From Flavobacteriaceae bacterium F08102 (GTDB lineage Bacteria; Bacteroidota; Bacteroidia; Flavobacteriales; Flavobacteriaceae): 64,000 nt of DNA. The stretch is taken from assembly GCA_023015935.1 (NCBI GenBank), contig JALKAY010000008.1, positions 218,888-282,887 on the forward strand, written 5' to 3'. A program made the translations under genes and the position numbers. Shown piece after piece: positions 1 to 9,815 of the stretch. Position 1 is the stretch's first letter. Each line of letters begins with the position of its first letter. The notes beneath the pieces were generated by a model that was given only the letters and a program-made list of their open reading frames with translations, had not been told where the DNA came from and did not search any database.

Positions 1-2666
1 CCCCTCCTTCCGCTGGTAATTTTACACGTGGAGGAAGTCAACAGCTCGATACGCAGCGAAAAGGATATTATTGGAATGAACACATTCGTGCAGAAACCAA
101 TGCTTTTGACCAGTTTAACTACGACAGTAAAAAAGCAGAGGAATTGCGTAAGGCGGGCTTTGGTTTAGTTAATACGCATGTAAAAGATGGAATTGTCCGA
201 GGAACCGGGGTACTTGTAGCCTTAAACTCAACCGACGACAATGAAACGCGCATTCTCGATGTTCGTTCGGCTCAATACTTATCCTTTAACAAAAGTCGCG
301 CCTCTAGACAATCGTATCCATCTTCATTAATGGGCGCTATCGCTTTGCTAAGACAAATGTATCTAGATGCACAATGGTATGCCGATGGGCATGTAAAAAC
401 CCAAGACTTATCCTTAGCTGCACTTAATAAAAATGCAAGCTTACCACAAATATTTTATGCTGGGAGTAAGTTAAACGCCATTAGAGCAGATAAAATTGGG
501 GATGAATTTGGGATCCAATATACCATTGTAGGAAATGGAGATGAATATCAAATCATTGATCAAATTAAAAAAACCAATGCTACGTTTGTATTACCTTTAA
601 ACTTTCCGAAAGCATACGATGTTTCAAATCCGTTTCAAGCGGATGTTGTAAACCTCGGTGATATGCGTTACTGGAATCAAGCACCTACCAATCCAAAGGC
701 CTTTGCTAAAAACAATATTCCATTTGCCTTTACTACTGATCAATTAAAATCGCCAGCTAATTTTATGAGCAATGTTCAAAAAGCCATCAAATACGGATTG
801 GACGAAAAGCGTGCTTTAGCGGCCTTAACAACTGTTCCTGCAAAAATCTTAGGTAAATCATCGCTTGTTGGAACCTTAGAAAAGGGCAAAATTGCCAATT
901 TCTTAATCACCTCAGGAAACATTTTTGATCCAGAGTCTACCCTCTATGAAAACTGGGTACAGGGAAAAAAGAATGTCTTAAAAGACTATACAGCCAAGGA
1001 TATCAGCGGAAAATACACCTTACAATTAGGTGATAAATCGTATGATATGACCCTTTCGGGCGCTGCGGATAAACCTAAGATTGAGGTAAAAAAAGGCGAT
1101 ACCAAAATATCGGCTAAAGTGAACTACAGTGAAGGGTGGATTGGAATTATCCTCACCGAGGACGGTAAAAATTCGCGCCTAAAAGCACGGGTTAAGGCTG
1201 ATGATACAACCTTAAAAGGAAAGGCTGTAGTAGATAGCAAAGAGGTTGCATGGACCGCTACGAAAACCGGCGATGTAGAAAAAAAAGATTCCAAACCCCG
1301 CGAAATAAAGGTGCATGAAATTGTTCCTATTACCTACCCTAATGAAGCCTTTGGTTTTAAAGAATTACCAAAATCAGAAACTGTATTATTTAAAAACGCT
1401 ACCGTTTGGACCAATGAAGCTGAAGGAATTCTAACTGAAACTGATGTCCTTGTTAAGAAAGGTAAAATTGCGAAGATTGGAAAAAACCTACCCAAAGGGT
1501 CTGCCAGAGTTATCGACGCAACGGGGAAACACTTGACTGCGGGAATTATTGATGAACACACCCATATTGCAGCGACCTCTGTGAATGAAGGAGGGCAAAA
1601 TTCTTCTGCAGAAGTAACCATGGAAGATGTGATTGATAATGAAGATATCAATATCTACCGAAATTTAGCAGGTGGAGTTACCAGTGCACAAATTTTACAC
1701 GGCTCAGCAAATCCTATTGGAGGACAATCGGCGATCGTTAAATTAAAATGGGGAGAAACAGGAGAAAATATGGTGTATGATAACGCTCCTAAATTCATCA
1801 AATTTGCCTTGGGTGAAAATGTGAAACAATCACGATCATCAACCTCTACACGCTTTCCACAAACGCGTATGGGTGTTGAACAATTGTATATTGATTACTT
1901 TCAACGGGCTAAAGAATACGATGCACTTAAGAAAAGTGGAAAACCGTATCGCAAGGATCTCGAAATGGAAGTACTCGCTGAAATTCTCAATAAGGAGCGT
2001 TTTATCACCTGTCACTCTTATGTGCAAAGTGAAATCAACATGTTGATGAAAGTAGCCGAGAAATTCAATTTCACAATCAATACGTTTACGCACATCCTTG
2101 AAGGATACAAAGTAGCCGATAAAATGAAAGCACACGGAGCAGGTGGTTCAACCTTTGCAGATTGGTGGGCTTATAAATTTGAGGTAAATGATGCCATTCC
2201 TTATAATGCAGCCATCATGCATGATGTCGGAATTACAACTGCTATTAATTCAGACGATAGAGAAATGTCTCGACGTCTAAACCAAGAAGCGAGTAAGCCC
2301 GTAAAATACGGCGGCGTTTCTGAAGAAGAAGCTTGGAAATTTGTTACGTTAAATCCGGCAAAACTCTTACATATTGACGATCGAGTGGGAAGTGTGAAAG
2401 TAGGTAAAGACGCCGATTTAGTCTTGTGGAGTGACCATCCTTTATCAGTCTATGCAAAAGCTGAAAAAACGATGATTGATGGCGCAATTTATTTTGATAT
2501 AGATCGAGATAAACAAATGAGAGCTGACATACGCTTAGAAAAAAACAAACTCATTGACATGATGCTCAATGAAAAAGCGAATGGTGCCCCAACCCAAGCA
2601 CCAAAGAAAAATGTTAAACGCGCATTACACTGTGATTCTTTAGATGATAGCAACCATGAACACTAA
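1..2666 (+). CDS. amidohydrolase family protein, two-domain, 5' partial
   Basis: The reading frame is open from the window edge (first complete codon at base 3), so the true start and any signal peptide lie outside. About 887 residues are visible. The C-terminal half carries a metal-dependent amidohydrolase core: DEHTH near base 1552, later His residues in CHSYVQ and FTHILEGY, and the Asp of AINSDD. These are the usual metal ligands of the family. The N-terminal half looks like a second amidohydrolase-like fold without an HxH motif, and a beta-rich linker near bases 1010-1260 separates the halves. It overlaps the next gene, another family member, by about 10-20 bases, so the two are probably translationally coupled partners. 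The substrate cannot be deduced. Related proteins in Bacteroidota are exported. Confidence 0.85.
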   Translation, partial: PPSAGNFTRGGSQQLDTQRKGYYWNEHIRAETNAFDQFNYDSKKAEELRKAGFGLVNTHVKDGIVRGTGVLVALNSTDDNETRILDVRSAQYLSFNKSRASRQSYPSSLMGAIALLRQMYLDAQWYADGHVKTQDLSLAALNKNASLPQIFYAGSKLNAIRADKIGDEFGIQYTIVGNGDEYQIIDQIKKTNATFVLPLNFPKAYDVSNPFQADVVNLGDMRYWNQAPTNPKAFAKNNIPFAFTTDQLKSPANFMSNVQKAIKYGLDEKRALAALTTVPAKILGKSSLVGTLEKGKIANFLITSGNIFDPESTLYENWVQGKKNVLKDYTAKDISGKYTLQLGDKSYDMTLSGAADKPKIEVKKGDTKISAKVNYSEGWIGIILTEDGKNSRLKARVKADDTTLKGKAVVDSKEVAWTATKTGDVEKKDSKPREIKVHEIVPITYPNEAFGFKELPKSETVLFKNATVWTNEAEGILTETDVLVKKGKIAKIGKNLPKGSARVIDATGKHLTAGIIDEHTHIAATSVNEGGQNSSAEVTMEDVIDNEDINIYRNLAGGVTSAQILHGSANPIGGQSAIVKLKWGETGENMVYDNAPKFIKFALGENVKQSRSSTSTRFPQTRMGVEQLYIDYFQRAKEYDALKKSGKPYRKDLEMEVLAEILNKERFITCHSYVQSEINMLMKVAEKFNFTINTFTHILEGYKVADKMKAHGAGGSTFADWWAYKFEVNDAIPYNAAIMHDVGITTAINSDDREMSRRLNQEASKPVKYGGVSEEEAWKFVTLNPAKLLHIDDRVGSVKVGKDADLVLWSDHPLSVYAKAEKTMIDGAIYFDIDRDKQMRADIRLEKNKLIDMMLNEKANGAPTQAPKKNVKRALHCDSLDDSNHEH

Positions 2667-4002
2667 AAACAACCTTATGAACTTAGTATATACGAATTTA
2701 ATAAAGAAAGTATCTACAGCGGCCTATGCTTGCCTGTATGCCTTACTCCTTGTTTGTATTCCTTTAAACGCACAACAAACACCTGCCGATCCACAAGACG
2801 AAATCACTTCTATTGTGGGGGCTACTGCACATATAGGTAATGGACAAGTCATTGAAAACTGTATTATCGTTTTTGAAAATGGAAAAATAATACGTATTGG
2901 CGCCGATGTCACTCCGAGTGGACTGATCATTGATGGAAAAGGGAAACACGTGTATCCTGGATTTATCATGCCAAATTCTACGCTTGGTTTAGGAGAAATT
3001 GATGCGGTACGTGCATCTATTGACGAAGATGAAGTTGGTTCCTTTTTACCACATATCCGTAGTATTATTGCCTACAATACCGAATCGAAAGTAGTAGAAA
3101 GTATGCGACCAAACGGTGTGTTAATGGGACAAATCACCCCTCGTGGAGGTGTAATCTCTGGAACTTCATCGGTGGTTCAATTTGATGCTTGGAATTGGGA
3201 AGATGCCGTAGTAAAAGAAGATGACGGAATTCATCTTAACTGGCCAGGAAGTTTTTCAAGAGGAAGGGTACGATTGGGGGAAGCACCTGGAATCATCCCA
3301 AATAAAAATTATGCAAAAAGTGTTGATGAAATTAAAACATATTTCCGCAATGCTATCTCATACCCTAAAGCAAAGACGAGAAGACATCTACCTTTTGAAG
3401 CAATGCAAGGCCTCTTTGACGGTACAAAAAAGCTCTATGTACACGCTAATGCGGCAAGAGAAATTACCGACGCCGTGATTTTTGCCAAAAAAATGGGTGT
3501 GAAACATGTGGTAATTGTGGGAGGATACGAAGCTCCTCAAACCATAGACCTCTTAAAAAAACACCAAATTCCTGTATTAGCAGTTCGAACCCAAAGCCTA
3601 CCTGCAAGTAATGACGACGATTACGACTATCCCTATAAATTACCAAAAATTTTGGCAGATGCTGGTATTTTAGTTGGACTACAAAATGCGGGCGATATGG
3701 AACGAATGAACAGCCGTAACCTCCCTTTTTATGCAGGACAAATTGTGGGACAGGGTTTAGACAAGGAAGAAGCGTTGAAAATGATCACGAGTAATACCGC
3801 AAAGATTTTGGGTATTGACGATGCCTATGGAACCTTAGAGGTGGGAAAAAGTGCGACCCTTTTTGTCAGTAAGGGGGATGCCTTAGATATGCGTACCAAT
3901 CAACTAACCCATGCTTATATTGATGGCAGAGCTATTAGTTTAGAGAGTCATCAAACAACCTTATGGAGACGTTATATGAATAAATACAACACCCTAAAAT
4001 AA
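2656..4002 (+). CDS. amidohydrolase-like secreted protein lacking the HxH metal motif
   Basis: About 448 residues. ATG codons at 2644, 2656 and 2677 are all possible; 2656 is chosen because it keeps a short overlap with the upstream gene. The N-terminus has a basic stretch, a hydrophobic run (YACLYALLLVCIPLNA) and a likely signal peptidase site before QQTPAD, so the protein is probably exported. The amidohydrolase frame is recognisable (IIDGKGKHVYPGFIMP, then TAKILGIDDAYGTLEVGKSA), but where active members have DxHxH this one has MPNSTLG. It resembles the N-terminal half of the upstream protein (HIRS versus HIRA followed by similar segments), which suggests duplication. It is probably a non-catalytic or altered partner subunit. 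A terminator follows at 4027. Confidence 0.85.
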   Translation: MNTKNNLMNLVYTNLIKKVSTAAYACLYALLLVCIPLNAQQTPADPQDEITSIVGATAHIGNGQVIENCIIVFENGKIIRIGADVTPSGLIIDGKGKHVYPGFIMPNSTLGLGEIDAVRASIDEDEVGSFLPHIRSIIAYNTESKVVESMRPNGVLMGQITPRGGVISGTSSVVQFDAWNWEDAVVKEDDGIHLNWPGSFSRGRVRLGEAPGIIPNKNYAKSVDEIKTYFRNAISYPKAKTRRHLPFEAMQGLFDGTKKLYVHANAAREITDAVIFAKKMGVKHVVIVGGYEAPQTIDLLKKHQIPVLAVRTQSLPASNDDDYDYPYKLPKILADAGILVGLQNAGDMERMNSRNLPFYAGQIVGQGLDKEEALKMITSNTAKILGIDDAYGTLEVGKSATLFVSKGDALDMRTNQLTHAYIDGRAISLESHQTTLWRRYMNKYNTLK

Positions 4003-4026
4003 AGAGGAAAGAAGAAGTTTTATTCC

Positions 4027-4066
4027 AAAGCCATATAGCATTTTCGAATGTTATATGGCTTTTTTT
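4027..4066 (+). terminator. rho-independent terminator
   Basis: An A-rich 5' arm and U-rich 3' arm form a long stem (AAAGCCATATA pairs with TATATGGCTTT, extended by CATT/AATG around a TTCG loop), followed by a run of seven T. It sits 25 bases after the second amidohydrolase gene and closes that operon. Confidence 0.85.
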
Positions 4067-4280
4067 ATCCATGAATCTAAAGCCATTTTTATGTTTATAT
4101 CCACGGGTAAATCCCTCAGTACTCAACTAAAACCCGACGGATGTCTTTTTCTTATACATTCCCAACGATTTGCAAATCGATACTTGGCATCTATATTGGG
4201 TAAACAAATTCTCACGAGAAGCTGAGAACTTTGTATCTGTGTTTCCATCAAAAAGTACGTACTTTGTAAAAAATTTTCAA

Positions 4281-5072
4281 GTGAAAAGTATTAGTAGCAT
4301 TCAAAATCCTTTCATTAAATTCGTTTTACAACTACAAGAAAAATCACGTACGCGTAAAAAAGAAGGGAAGTTTGTTGTTGAAGGCCAACGGGAGCTTTCG
4401 TTAGCTATTTGTGGTGGATATGAAATTGAGCAACTTCTCTATTGTGCAGAATTATATCATCCGGCTGAATTAAAAGAACTGCCTTCACAAATTCCCACTG
4501 TACATATACCACCTTCTTTATACGAAAAAATAGCCCATCGGGGTTCTACTGAAGGTATTATGGCTGTCGTAAAAAGTAAGGACCATCAACTAAACACCTT
4601 ACAGATTAAGCGTGAAAATCCACTTATATTAATTGCCGAAGCGCCAGAAAAACCGGGAAACATCGGAGCACTATTAAGAACTGCCGATGCTGCCAATCTC
4701 GACGCGGTACTCATCGCAAATCCCAAAACCGACCTCTATAACCCAAATATCATCCGCTCTAGCGTAGGATGTCTCTTTACCAACCGCATTGCCACGGGGA
4801 GTACCGAAGAAATTATTCAATTCCTTAAAGACCATCAAATAAAAAGCTATTGTGCAGCCTTAGACAACAGCATATCGTACACTACACCAGATTACCGAAA
4901 TGCAACGGCCATAGTCGTTGGTACAGAAGCTACCGGCCTGAGCAAATCTTGGCTACAAAGCGCAGAAGCTATTGTTAAAATTCCTATGCAGGGCGTTATT
5001 GATTCTTTAAATGTTTCTGTTTCGGCTGCAATTATTATTTTTGAAGCGAAAAGACAACGCAATTTTTCATGA
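4281..5072 (+). CDS. SpoU/TrmH-family RNA 2'-O-methyltransferase
   Basis: A GTG at 4281 (VKSISSIQNPFIK) gives 263 residues, the normal size for this family. The frame stays open upstream to a TTG at 4170, but that extra stretch does not resemble the family. The N-terminal part is the RNA substrate-binding domain (FVVEGQRELSLA). The C-terminal SPOUT domain shows all three knot motifs: EKPGNIGALLRTADA, VVGTEATGLS and IPMQGVIDSLNVSVSAAI. It should methylate a ribose in rRNA or tRNA with SAM in the cytoplasm; the exact target (RlmB-like or other) cannot be set. Its stop codon overlaps the next start by 4 bases (ATGA). Confidence 0.88.
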   Translation: MKSISSIQNPFIKFVLQLQEKSRTRKKEGKFVVEGQRELSLAICGGYEIEQLLYCAELYHPAELKELPSQIPTVHIPPSLYEKIAHRGSTEGIMAVVKSKDHQLNTLQIKRENPLILIAEAPEKPGNIGALLRTADAANLDAVLIANPKTDLYNPNIIRSSVGCLFTNRIATGSTEEIIQFLKDHQIKSYCAALDNSISYTTPDYRNATAIVVGTEATGLSKSWLQSAEAIVKIPMQGVIDSLNVSVSAAIIIFEAKRQRNFS

Positions 5073-5524
5073 AAATTACAAAAATCTTAGGCTTTATCTT
5101 TCTCGTTCTATTAGGTAGTTGCGGAAGTTTAAAGCAGACGGCAAACCTGCAACAGACTGAAAAAAAACTGGCGGAAGAATACCGTAAGTACTATGGTGTT
5201 CCATATCGATTTGGTGGCGTAGATAGCAATGGCTTTGATTGTTCTGGATTTGTACAGACCGTATACCGGGATGCTTTTCAAATCATCTTACCACGTACTG
5301 TTAAAGAAATGGCTAAAGTAGGATCAAAAATATCGAAGTCACGGATTAAAATTGGCGATTTGGTATTTTTCAGGCCTTCTCGAAAATACAGACATGTGGG
5401 TATTTATGTAGGAAATAATCAATTTATGCACAGTTCAACATCGCAAGGAATTATAAAATCTGATTTAGACAACGTTTATTGGGCTAAAAAATATAAATTT
5501 TCACGAAGGATTCTAAAAAAATAA
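5069..5524 (+). CDS. NlpC/P60 family cell-wall peptidase lipoprotein
   Basis: 151 residues with a lipoprotein signal (VLLGSC, lipidated Cys18). The C40 papain-like core carries catalytic Cys58 in NGFDCSGF, His109 in YRHVGIYVG and a third polar residue at His121 (FMHSS). Members cleave D-gamma-Glu to diamino-acid links in peptidoglycan stem peptides. This one should be anchored in an envelope membrane facing the periplasm. Length and architecture match Spr-type endopeptidases. It is coupled by ATGA overlap to the RNA methyltransferase and is followed after 2 bases by the M48 protease, so the three form one transcription unit. Confidence 0.9.
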   Translation: MKITKILGFIFLVLLGSCGSLKQTANLQQTEKKLAEEYRKYYGVPYRFGGVDSNGFDCSGFVQTVYRDAFQIILPRTVKEMAKVGSKISKSRIKIGDLVFFRPSRKYRHVGIYVGNNQFMHSSTSQGIIKSDLDNVYWAKKYKFSRRILKK

Positions 5525-5526
5525 GT

Positions 5527-6756
5527 ATGACCCCTACCCTCATTTTACAAATCATTATTGGAATTCTCATCTTGAATTACCTCGTTGATGTTTTGCTCAG
5601 TTTTTTAAATGCCAAGCATTTTAACGACCCGCTTCCAGAGCAACTTCAAGATGTATACGATGCCGACGCATATCAAAAATCACAAGCATATAAAGCAGAA
5701 AATTTTAAATTTTCTATGCTAACGGGTGCTATCTCGTTTGTCGCTATTTTATTTTTTTTCTATGTAGAAGGTTTTGCCTATATCGATTCTCTAGCAAGAA
5801 AACTAAGTACGAATGACACGGTTATTACACTTTATTTTTTCGGTATTATTTTTATTGGTGCCGATGTACTAAGTACGCCTTTGAGCTATTATAAAACCTT
5901 TTATATTGAAGAGAAGTACGGTTTTAATAAAATGACAAAAAAGCTATTTTTTCTAGACAAGCTAAAAGGACTTTTATTGACGGTGGTAATTGGTGGCGTC
6001 TTACTCACCGTGATTTATCAATTCTACGTCTTAACCGAATCCAATTTTTGGTGGTATACGTGGATTTTAATTGCCGTTTTTTCTTTATTAATGACCTTAT
6101 TCTATTCAACGTGGATCGTTCCTTTATTTAACAAGCAAACACCCCTTGAACCCGGAGGACTCCGTGATAAATTGGGGGAATTAGCTGCTAAAGTCGATTT
6201 TCAACTCGATCAAATTTATGTCATCGATGGGTCGAAACGCTCAACAAAAGCCAATGCTTATTTTACTGGTTTTGGAAAAAAGAAACGGATTGTACTCTAC
6301 GATACCCTGATTAAAGATCTCTGCGTAGATGAAATTGTGGCTGTTTTAGCTCATGAAGTAGGTCATTATAAGAAAAAACACGTGTTGGTAAATATGCTAC
6401 TATCAATTCTTTTAACAGGATTTACCTTATTTCTATTGTCGATATTTATCAACAATGAACTTCTCGCAAACGCATTATCCGTTAAAACACCCAGTTTTCA
6501 CATTGGCTTAATTGCCTTTAGTCTTCTGTATAGTCCGATTTCTGAACTCACCGGGTTATTAATGAATATACTATCGCGTACATTTGAATATCAGGCTGAT
6601 CATTTTGCCAAAGAATACGTCGGTGCAGCCCCACTTATCAGTGGCTTAAAAAAATTATCCCGAAATAGCTTTAGTAATTTAACGCCGCATCCAGCCTATG
6701 TTTTTATGCATTATTCACATCCTACCTTATTGCAACGGATACAAGCGATGAGCTAG
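5527..6756 (+). CDS. M48 family metalloprotease, Ste24/CAAX-protease-like
   Basis: 409 residues with several hydrophobic membrane segments flanking a zinc site: HEVGH around residues 276-280 and the third ligand Glu near residue 354 (EYQADHFA). The N-terminal region and the PLFNKQTPLEPG segment are typical of Ste24-type members rather than HtpX. Ste24 homologues are integral-membrane endopeptidases. In bacteria, which lack farnesylated CAAX substrates, the role is probably membrane-protein quality control. It follows the NlpC/P60 gene by 2 bases. No terminator is obvious in the 166 bases that follow. Confidence 0.9.
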   Translation: MTPTLILQIIIGILILNYLVDVLLSFLNAKHFNDPLPEQLQDVYDADAYQKSQAYKAENFKFSMLTGAISFVAILFFFYVEGFAYIDSLARKLSTNDTVITLYFFGIIFIGADVLSTPLSYYKTFYIEEKYGFNKMTKKLFFLDKLKGLLLTVVIGGVLLTVIYQFYVLTESNFWWYTWILIAVFSLLMTLFYSTWIVPLFNKQTPLEPGGLRDKLGELAAKVDFQLDQIYVIDGSKRSTKANAYFTGFGKKKRIVLYDTLIKDLCVDEIVAVLAHEVGHYKKKHVLVNMLLSILLTGFTLFLLSIFINNELLANALSVKTPSFHIGLIAFSLLYSPISELTGLLMNILSRTFEYQADHFAKEYVGAAPLISGLKKLSRNSFSNLTPHPAYVFMHYSHPTLLQRIQAMS

Positions 6757-6922
6757 TTCTTGAGAAGCTAAGGATTGCCTGTGCTAAAAATGGATTTTTC
6801 ACTTTCTAACACAGGTGAAAATTATTTTGTAAATGGTTCTAATAGATCATTTTTTTACTGTATAATTACAAACTTCAACAAAAAATAAATTGTCCTAAAA
6901 AAAAATATGTTATTTTTAAACT

Positions 6923-9145
6923 ATGGCTTATACGGTATCTATAGAAGAAGAGAATAAGGAGATAAAAAAGCGCTATAAGGATATGCTTAGTGTCACCTAT
7001 CAGACCTTGTCAAAACAAGATAAGGACTTGATTAGACGCGCTTTTGATGTAGCCGTTGATGCACATAAAAATCAACGTCGTAAAACAGGGGAGCCTTATA
7101 TCTATCATCCGATTGCTGTAGCAAAAATTGTAGCGAATGAAATTGGGCTCGGTGCTACATCGATTGCAAGTGCACTACTCCACGATGTTGTAGAGGACTC
7201 GGAGGACTATGATTTTGACGATATTGAACGCCTTTTTGGAGAAACCATCGCTAGAATTGTCAATGGATTAACTAAAATTTCTAGACTGAACAAAGAGCAA
7301 GAAGTCTCAATTCAGGCTGAAAATTTTAGAAAGATGTTACTCACCTTAAACGATGATGTTCGGGTGATTCTTATCAAGATTGCCGATCGTTTGCACAATA
7401 TGCAAACGATGGATTCGATGCCTGATTACAAGCAAATTAAAATTTCATCGGAGACCCTGTATATTTATGCCCCGCTAGCACATCGTTTGGGACTTTACAA
7501 TATAAAAACCGAATTAGAAGATTTAGGATTAAAATATACAGAGCCCGAAGTCTTTCAGGATTTATTGACAAAAACCAAAGAGAGTAAAGAAGAACAAAAC
7601 GAATATATTAAACAATTTACAGCTTCTATTAAAGGAGCATTGGATAAAGAGAATTTTGACTATGTCATTAAAGGACGGCCAAAATCCATTTTTTCCATTC
7701 GTAAAAAAATGCTCAATCAAGGTGTCTCATTTGACGAAGTTTACGACAAATTTGCGATTCGAATAATTTACAGTTCAGAATTATCGCAAGAAAAATTTAA
7801 TGCTTGGAAGATCTATTCGATTGTCACAGACAATTTCAATCCAAACCCTGCTCGTTTACGCGATTGGATATCACAACCAAAATCTACGGGATACGAATCT
7901 TTACACACTACCGTAATGGGTCCCAAAGGGCGTTGGGTTGAAGTACAGATTCGATCTCAACGCATGGATGAAATCGCCGAGAAAGGATATGCAGCACACT
8001 TTAAGTACAAACATGCGAATGAACGAGAAAGTGGTTTAGAAAATTGGCTGAATAAGCTCAAAGAAACGCTTGAAAATCCAGATATTAATGCGGTGGACTT
8101 CGTAGAGCAATTCAAGCTTAACCTCTATTCAAAAGAGATCTATATATTCACTCCAAATGGTGATATAAAATCCCTCCCCAAAGGAGCGACACCTATTGAT
8201 TTTGCTTTTGCTATCCACACAGAAATAGGTATGCGTTGCCGCGGTGCACGAGTCAATGGAAAACTCGTTCCCTTAAGCTATGAATTAAACAGTGGGGATC
8301 AAGTTGAAATTATCACTTCAAAATCGCAAAAGCCCAAACTATCTTGGTTGGATATGGCTAAAACCGCAAGGGCCAAATCTAAAATTAAAACCGCTTTAAA
8401 AGAGGAGCAAAAAACCATCGCAGAAGAAGGTAAAGAGGTCTTAGCCCGTAAATTACGCCATATAAAAGTACCTTTTAATGAAAAAACAATTAATGAATTA
8501 GTTGATTATTTTAAACTTAAAACGAGTTTAGATTTATTCTATCGAATTGGAAATGGGGCTATTGACAACCAACAATTAAAAAATTATGCCAGTCAACGTA
8601 GCAATGCTATTTACAATTTCTTTAAAAGTAAAATTAAACGCGCCGATACAAAGACGCCACAACATAACCAACCAGAAGAAATTACCGATAAATTTGATGC
8701 ACTGGTCTTTGGTAAGAATGAAGAACATTTAGACTACAAATTGGCACAATGTTGTAACCCCATCCCAGGGGATAAAGTTTTTGGATTTGTCACTGTTTCA
8801 GAAGGACTAAAAGTACATAAGCAAAATTGTCCCAATGCGGTGAGTATGCAATCACAGTTCGCCTATCGCGTAATGCAGGCTACCTGGATAGATTCAAGTC
8901 AACGCGAATTTAAAGTGTTGCTTAGAATTACCGGAATTGACAATGTAGGATTGATTAATGAAGTGACACGCGTTATTTCAAATAACATGCATGTTAATAT
9001 TCACAATATTAATATTGCCGGAAATCAAGGGGTTTTTGAAGGAAAAATAGCGGTGAGTATAAAGAACAATACCCAGTTAAAAAAATTAATTGACCGATTG
9101 AAAAAAATTGAAGGAGTTGATAAAGTAGAACGCTTAAATAATTAA
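6923..9145 (+). CDS. bifunctional (p)ppGpp synthetase/hydrolase RelA/SpoT
   Basis: 740 residues. The HD hydrolase domain shows YHPIAVA (His62), LLHDVVEDSE (His87/Asp88, Glu91/Asp92) and IKIADRLHNM, so the hydrolase residues look intact. The synthetase domain (about residues 240-350) shows GRPKSIFSIRKK, YDKFAIRI, GYESLHTT and EVQIRS. The C-terminal regulatory half has a TGS domain (IYIFTPNGDIKSLPKGAT), a Cys-rich zinc-finger region (CCNPIPGD) and an ACT domain ending at the stop. This is the single long Rel-type protein normal in Bacteroidota. It makes and degrades the stringent alarmone at the ribosome. It starts with ATG after an A-rich leader. Confidence 0.95.
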   Translation: MAYTVSIEEENKEIKKRYKDMLSVTYQTLSKQDKDLIRRAFDVAVDAHKNQRRKTGEPYIYHPIAVAKIVANEIGLGATSIASALLHDVVEDSEDYDFDDIERLFGETIARIVNGLTKISRLNKEQEVSIQAENFRKMLLTLNDDVRVILIKIADRLHNMQTMDSMPDYKQIKISSETLYIYAPLAHRLGLYNIKTELEDLGLKYTEPEVFQDLLTKTKESKEEQNEYIKQFTASIKGALDKENFDYVIKGRPKSIFSIRKKMLNQGVSFDEVYDKFAIRIIYSSELSQEKFNAWKIYSIVTDNFNPNPARLRDWISQPKSTGYESLHTTVMGPKGRWVEVQIRSQRMDEIAEKGYAAHFKYKHANERESGLENWLNKLKETLENPDINAVDFVEQFKLNLYSKEIYIFTPNGDIKSLPKGATPIDFAFAIHTEIGMRCRGARVNGKLVPLSYELNSGDQVEIITSKSQKPKLSWLDMAKTARAKSKIKTALKEEQKTIAEEGKEVLARKLRHIKVPFNEKTINELVDYFKLKTSLDLFYRIGNGAIDNQQLKNYASQRSNAIYNFFKSKIKRADTKTPQHNQPEEITDKFDALVFGKNEEHLDYKLAQCCNPIPGDKVFGFVTVSEGLKVHKQNCPNAVSMQSQFAYRVMQATWIDSSQREFKVLLRITGIDNVGLINEVTRVISNNMHVNIHNINIAGNQGVFEGKIAVSIKNNTQLKKLIDRLKKIEGVDKVERLNN

Positions 9146-9314
9146 TCTAATTAGGGTATCATTCTTTTTGCTTTTTAAGCCTACAGTTAATGTGATAAGA
9201 TTGCTATATGTGCTTTATGACGTACCTTCTGATTGACCAATTTATTTAACATTTTACTGTTCAAAAGTTGTTAAACTTTTTTATTTTTCGCGAAACTTAA
9301 ATTGCTTTTATACG

Positions 9315-9322
9315 TATATTTG
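9315..9322 (+). promoter_or_regulatory. -7 promoter element upstream of the Fur-family gene
   Basis: TATATTTG matches the Bacteroidota -7 consensus TAnnTTTG exactly and lies 17 bases before the ATG at 9340. No clear TTG -33 element was found at the expected spacing, so the call rests on the -7 match and position alone. Confidence 0.4.
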
Positions 9323-9339
9323 TTTTTTAAGAATTGATC

Positions 9340-9789
9340 ATGGATAATGCAAAAAATCAGGAAATTGTCAAAAATGTTTTCACGGCATTTTTAGAGAACA
9401 ATCAGCATAGAAAAACGCCTGAACGTTATGCTATTCTTCAAGAAATTTACGATCACAACGATCACTTTGATATTGAGTCTTTATATGTTTATATGAAGAA
9501 TAAAAATTATCGAGTAAGTCGGGCTACCCTTTACAATACGATAGAATTATTATTGGCATGTGGTCTTGTTAGAAGGCATCAATTTGGTCAGAATCAGGCG
9601 CATTATGAAAAATCGTATTTTGATAAGCAACACGATCATATCATTTTGACAGATACTGGGGAAGTTATCGAATTTTGTGATCCACGAATACAAACCATAA
9701 AAAAAACAATCGAGGAAGTTTTTAATATAGAGGTTCAAAACCATTCGCTTTATTTTTATGGCACAAGAAAAAACAAGGCTAAAAAATAA
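9340..9789 (+). CDS. Fur-family transcriptional regulator
   Basis: 149 residues from ATG 9340; an in-frame TTG two codons earlier is less likely. The N-terminal winged helix is clear ([12 protein letters not shown], then [12 protein letters not shown] as recognition region). The dimerisation domain shows [16 protein letters not shown]. Where E. coli Fur has the CxxC structural zinc site after the HHDH motif, this protein has TDTG, so that site is absent. Only the His/Glu regulatory-metal site seems possible. It precedes purA by 26 bases. It could be a Fur, PerR or Zur relative, and the metal cannot be predicted. Confidence 0.88.
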   Translation: MDNAKNQEIVKNVFTAFLENNQHRKTPERYAILQEIYDHNDHFDIESLYVYMKNKNYRVSRATLYNTIELLLACGLVRRHQFGQNQAHYEKSYFDKQHDHIILTDTGEVIEFCDPRIQTIKKTIEEVFNIEVQNHSLYFYGTRKNKAKK

Positions 9790-9815
9790 GTTAAATTTAA
9801 AATTCAATTGCAACA

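Noticed and set aside
4170..4280. Longer N-terminus for the RNA methyltransferase from a TTG
   Set aside because: The extra 37 residues do not resemble the family, and a GTG at 4281 gives the usual length.
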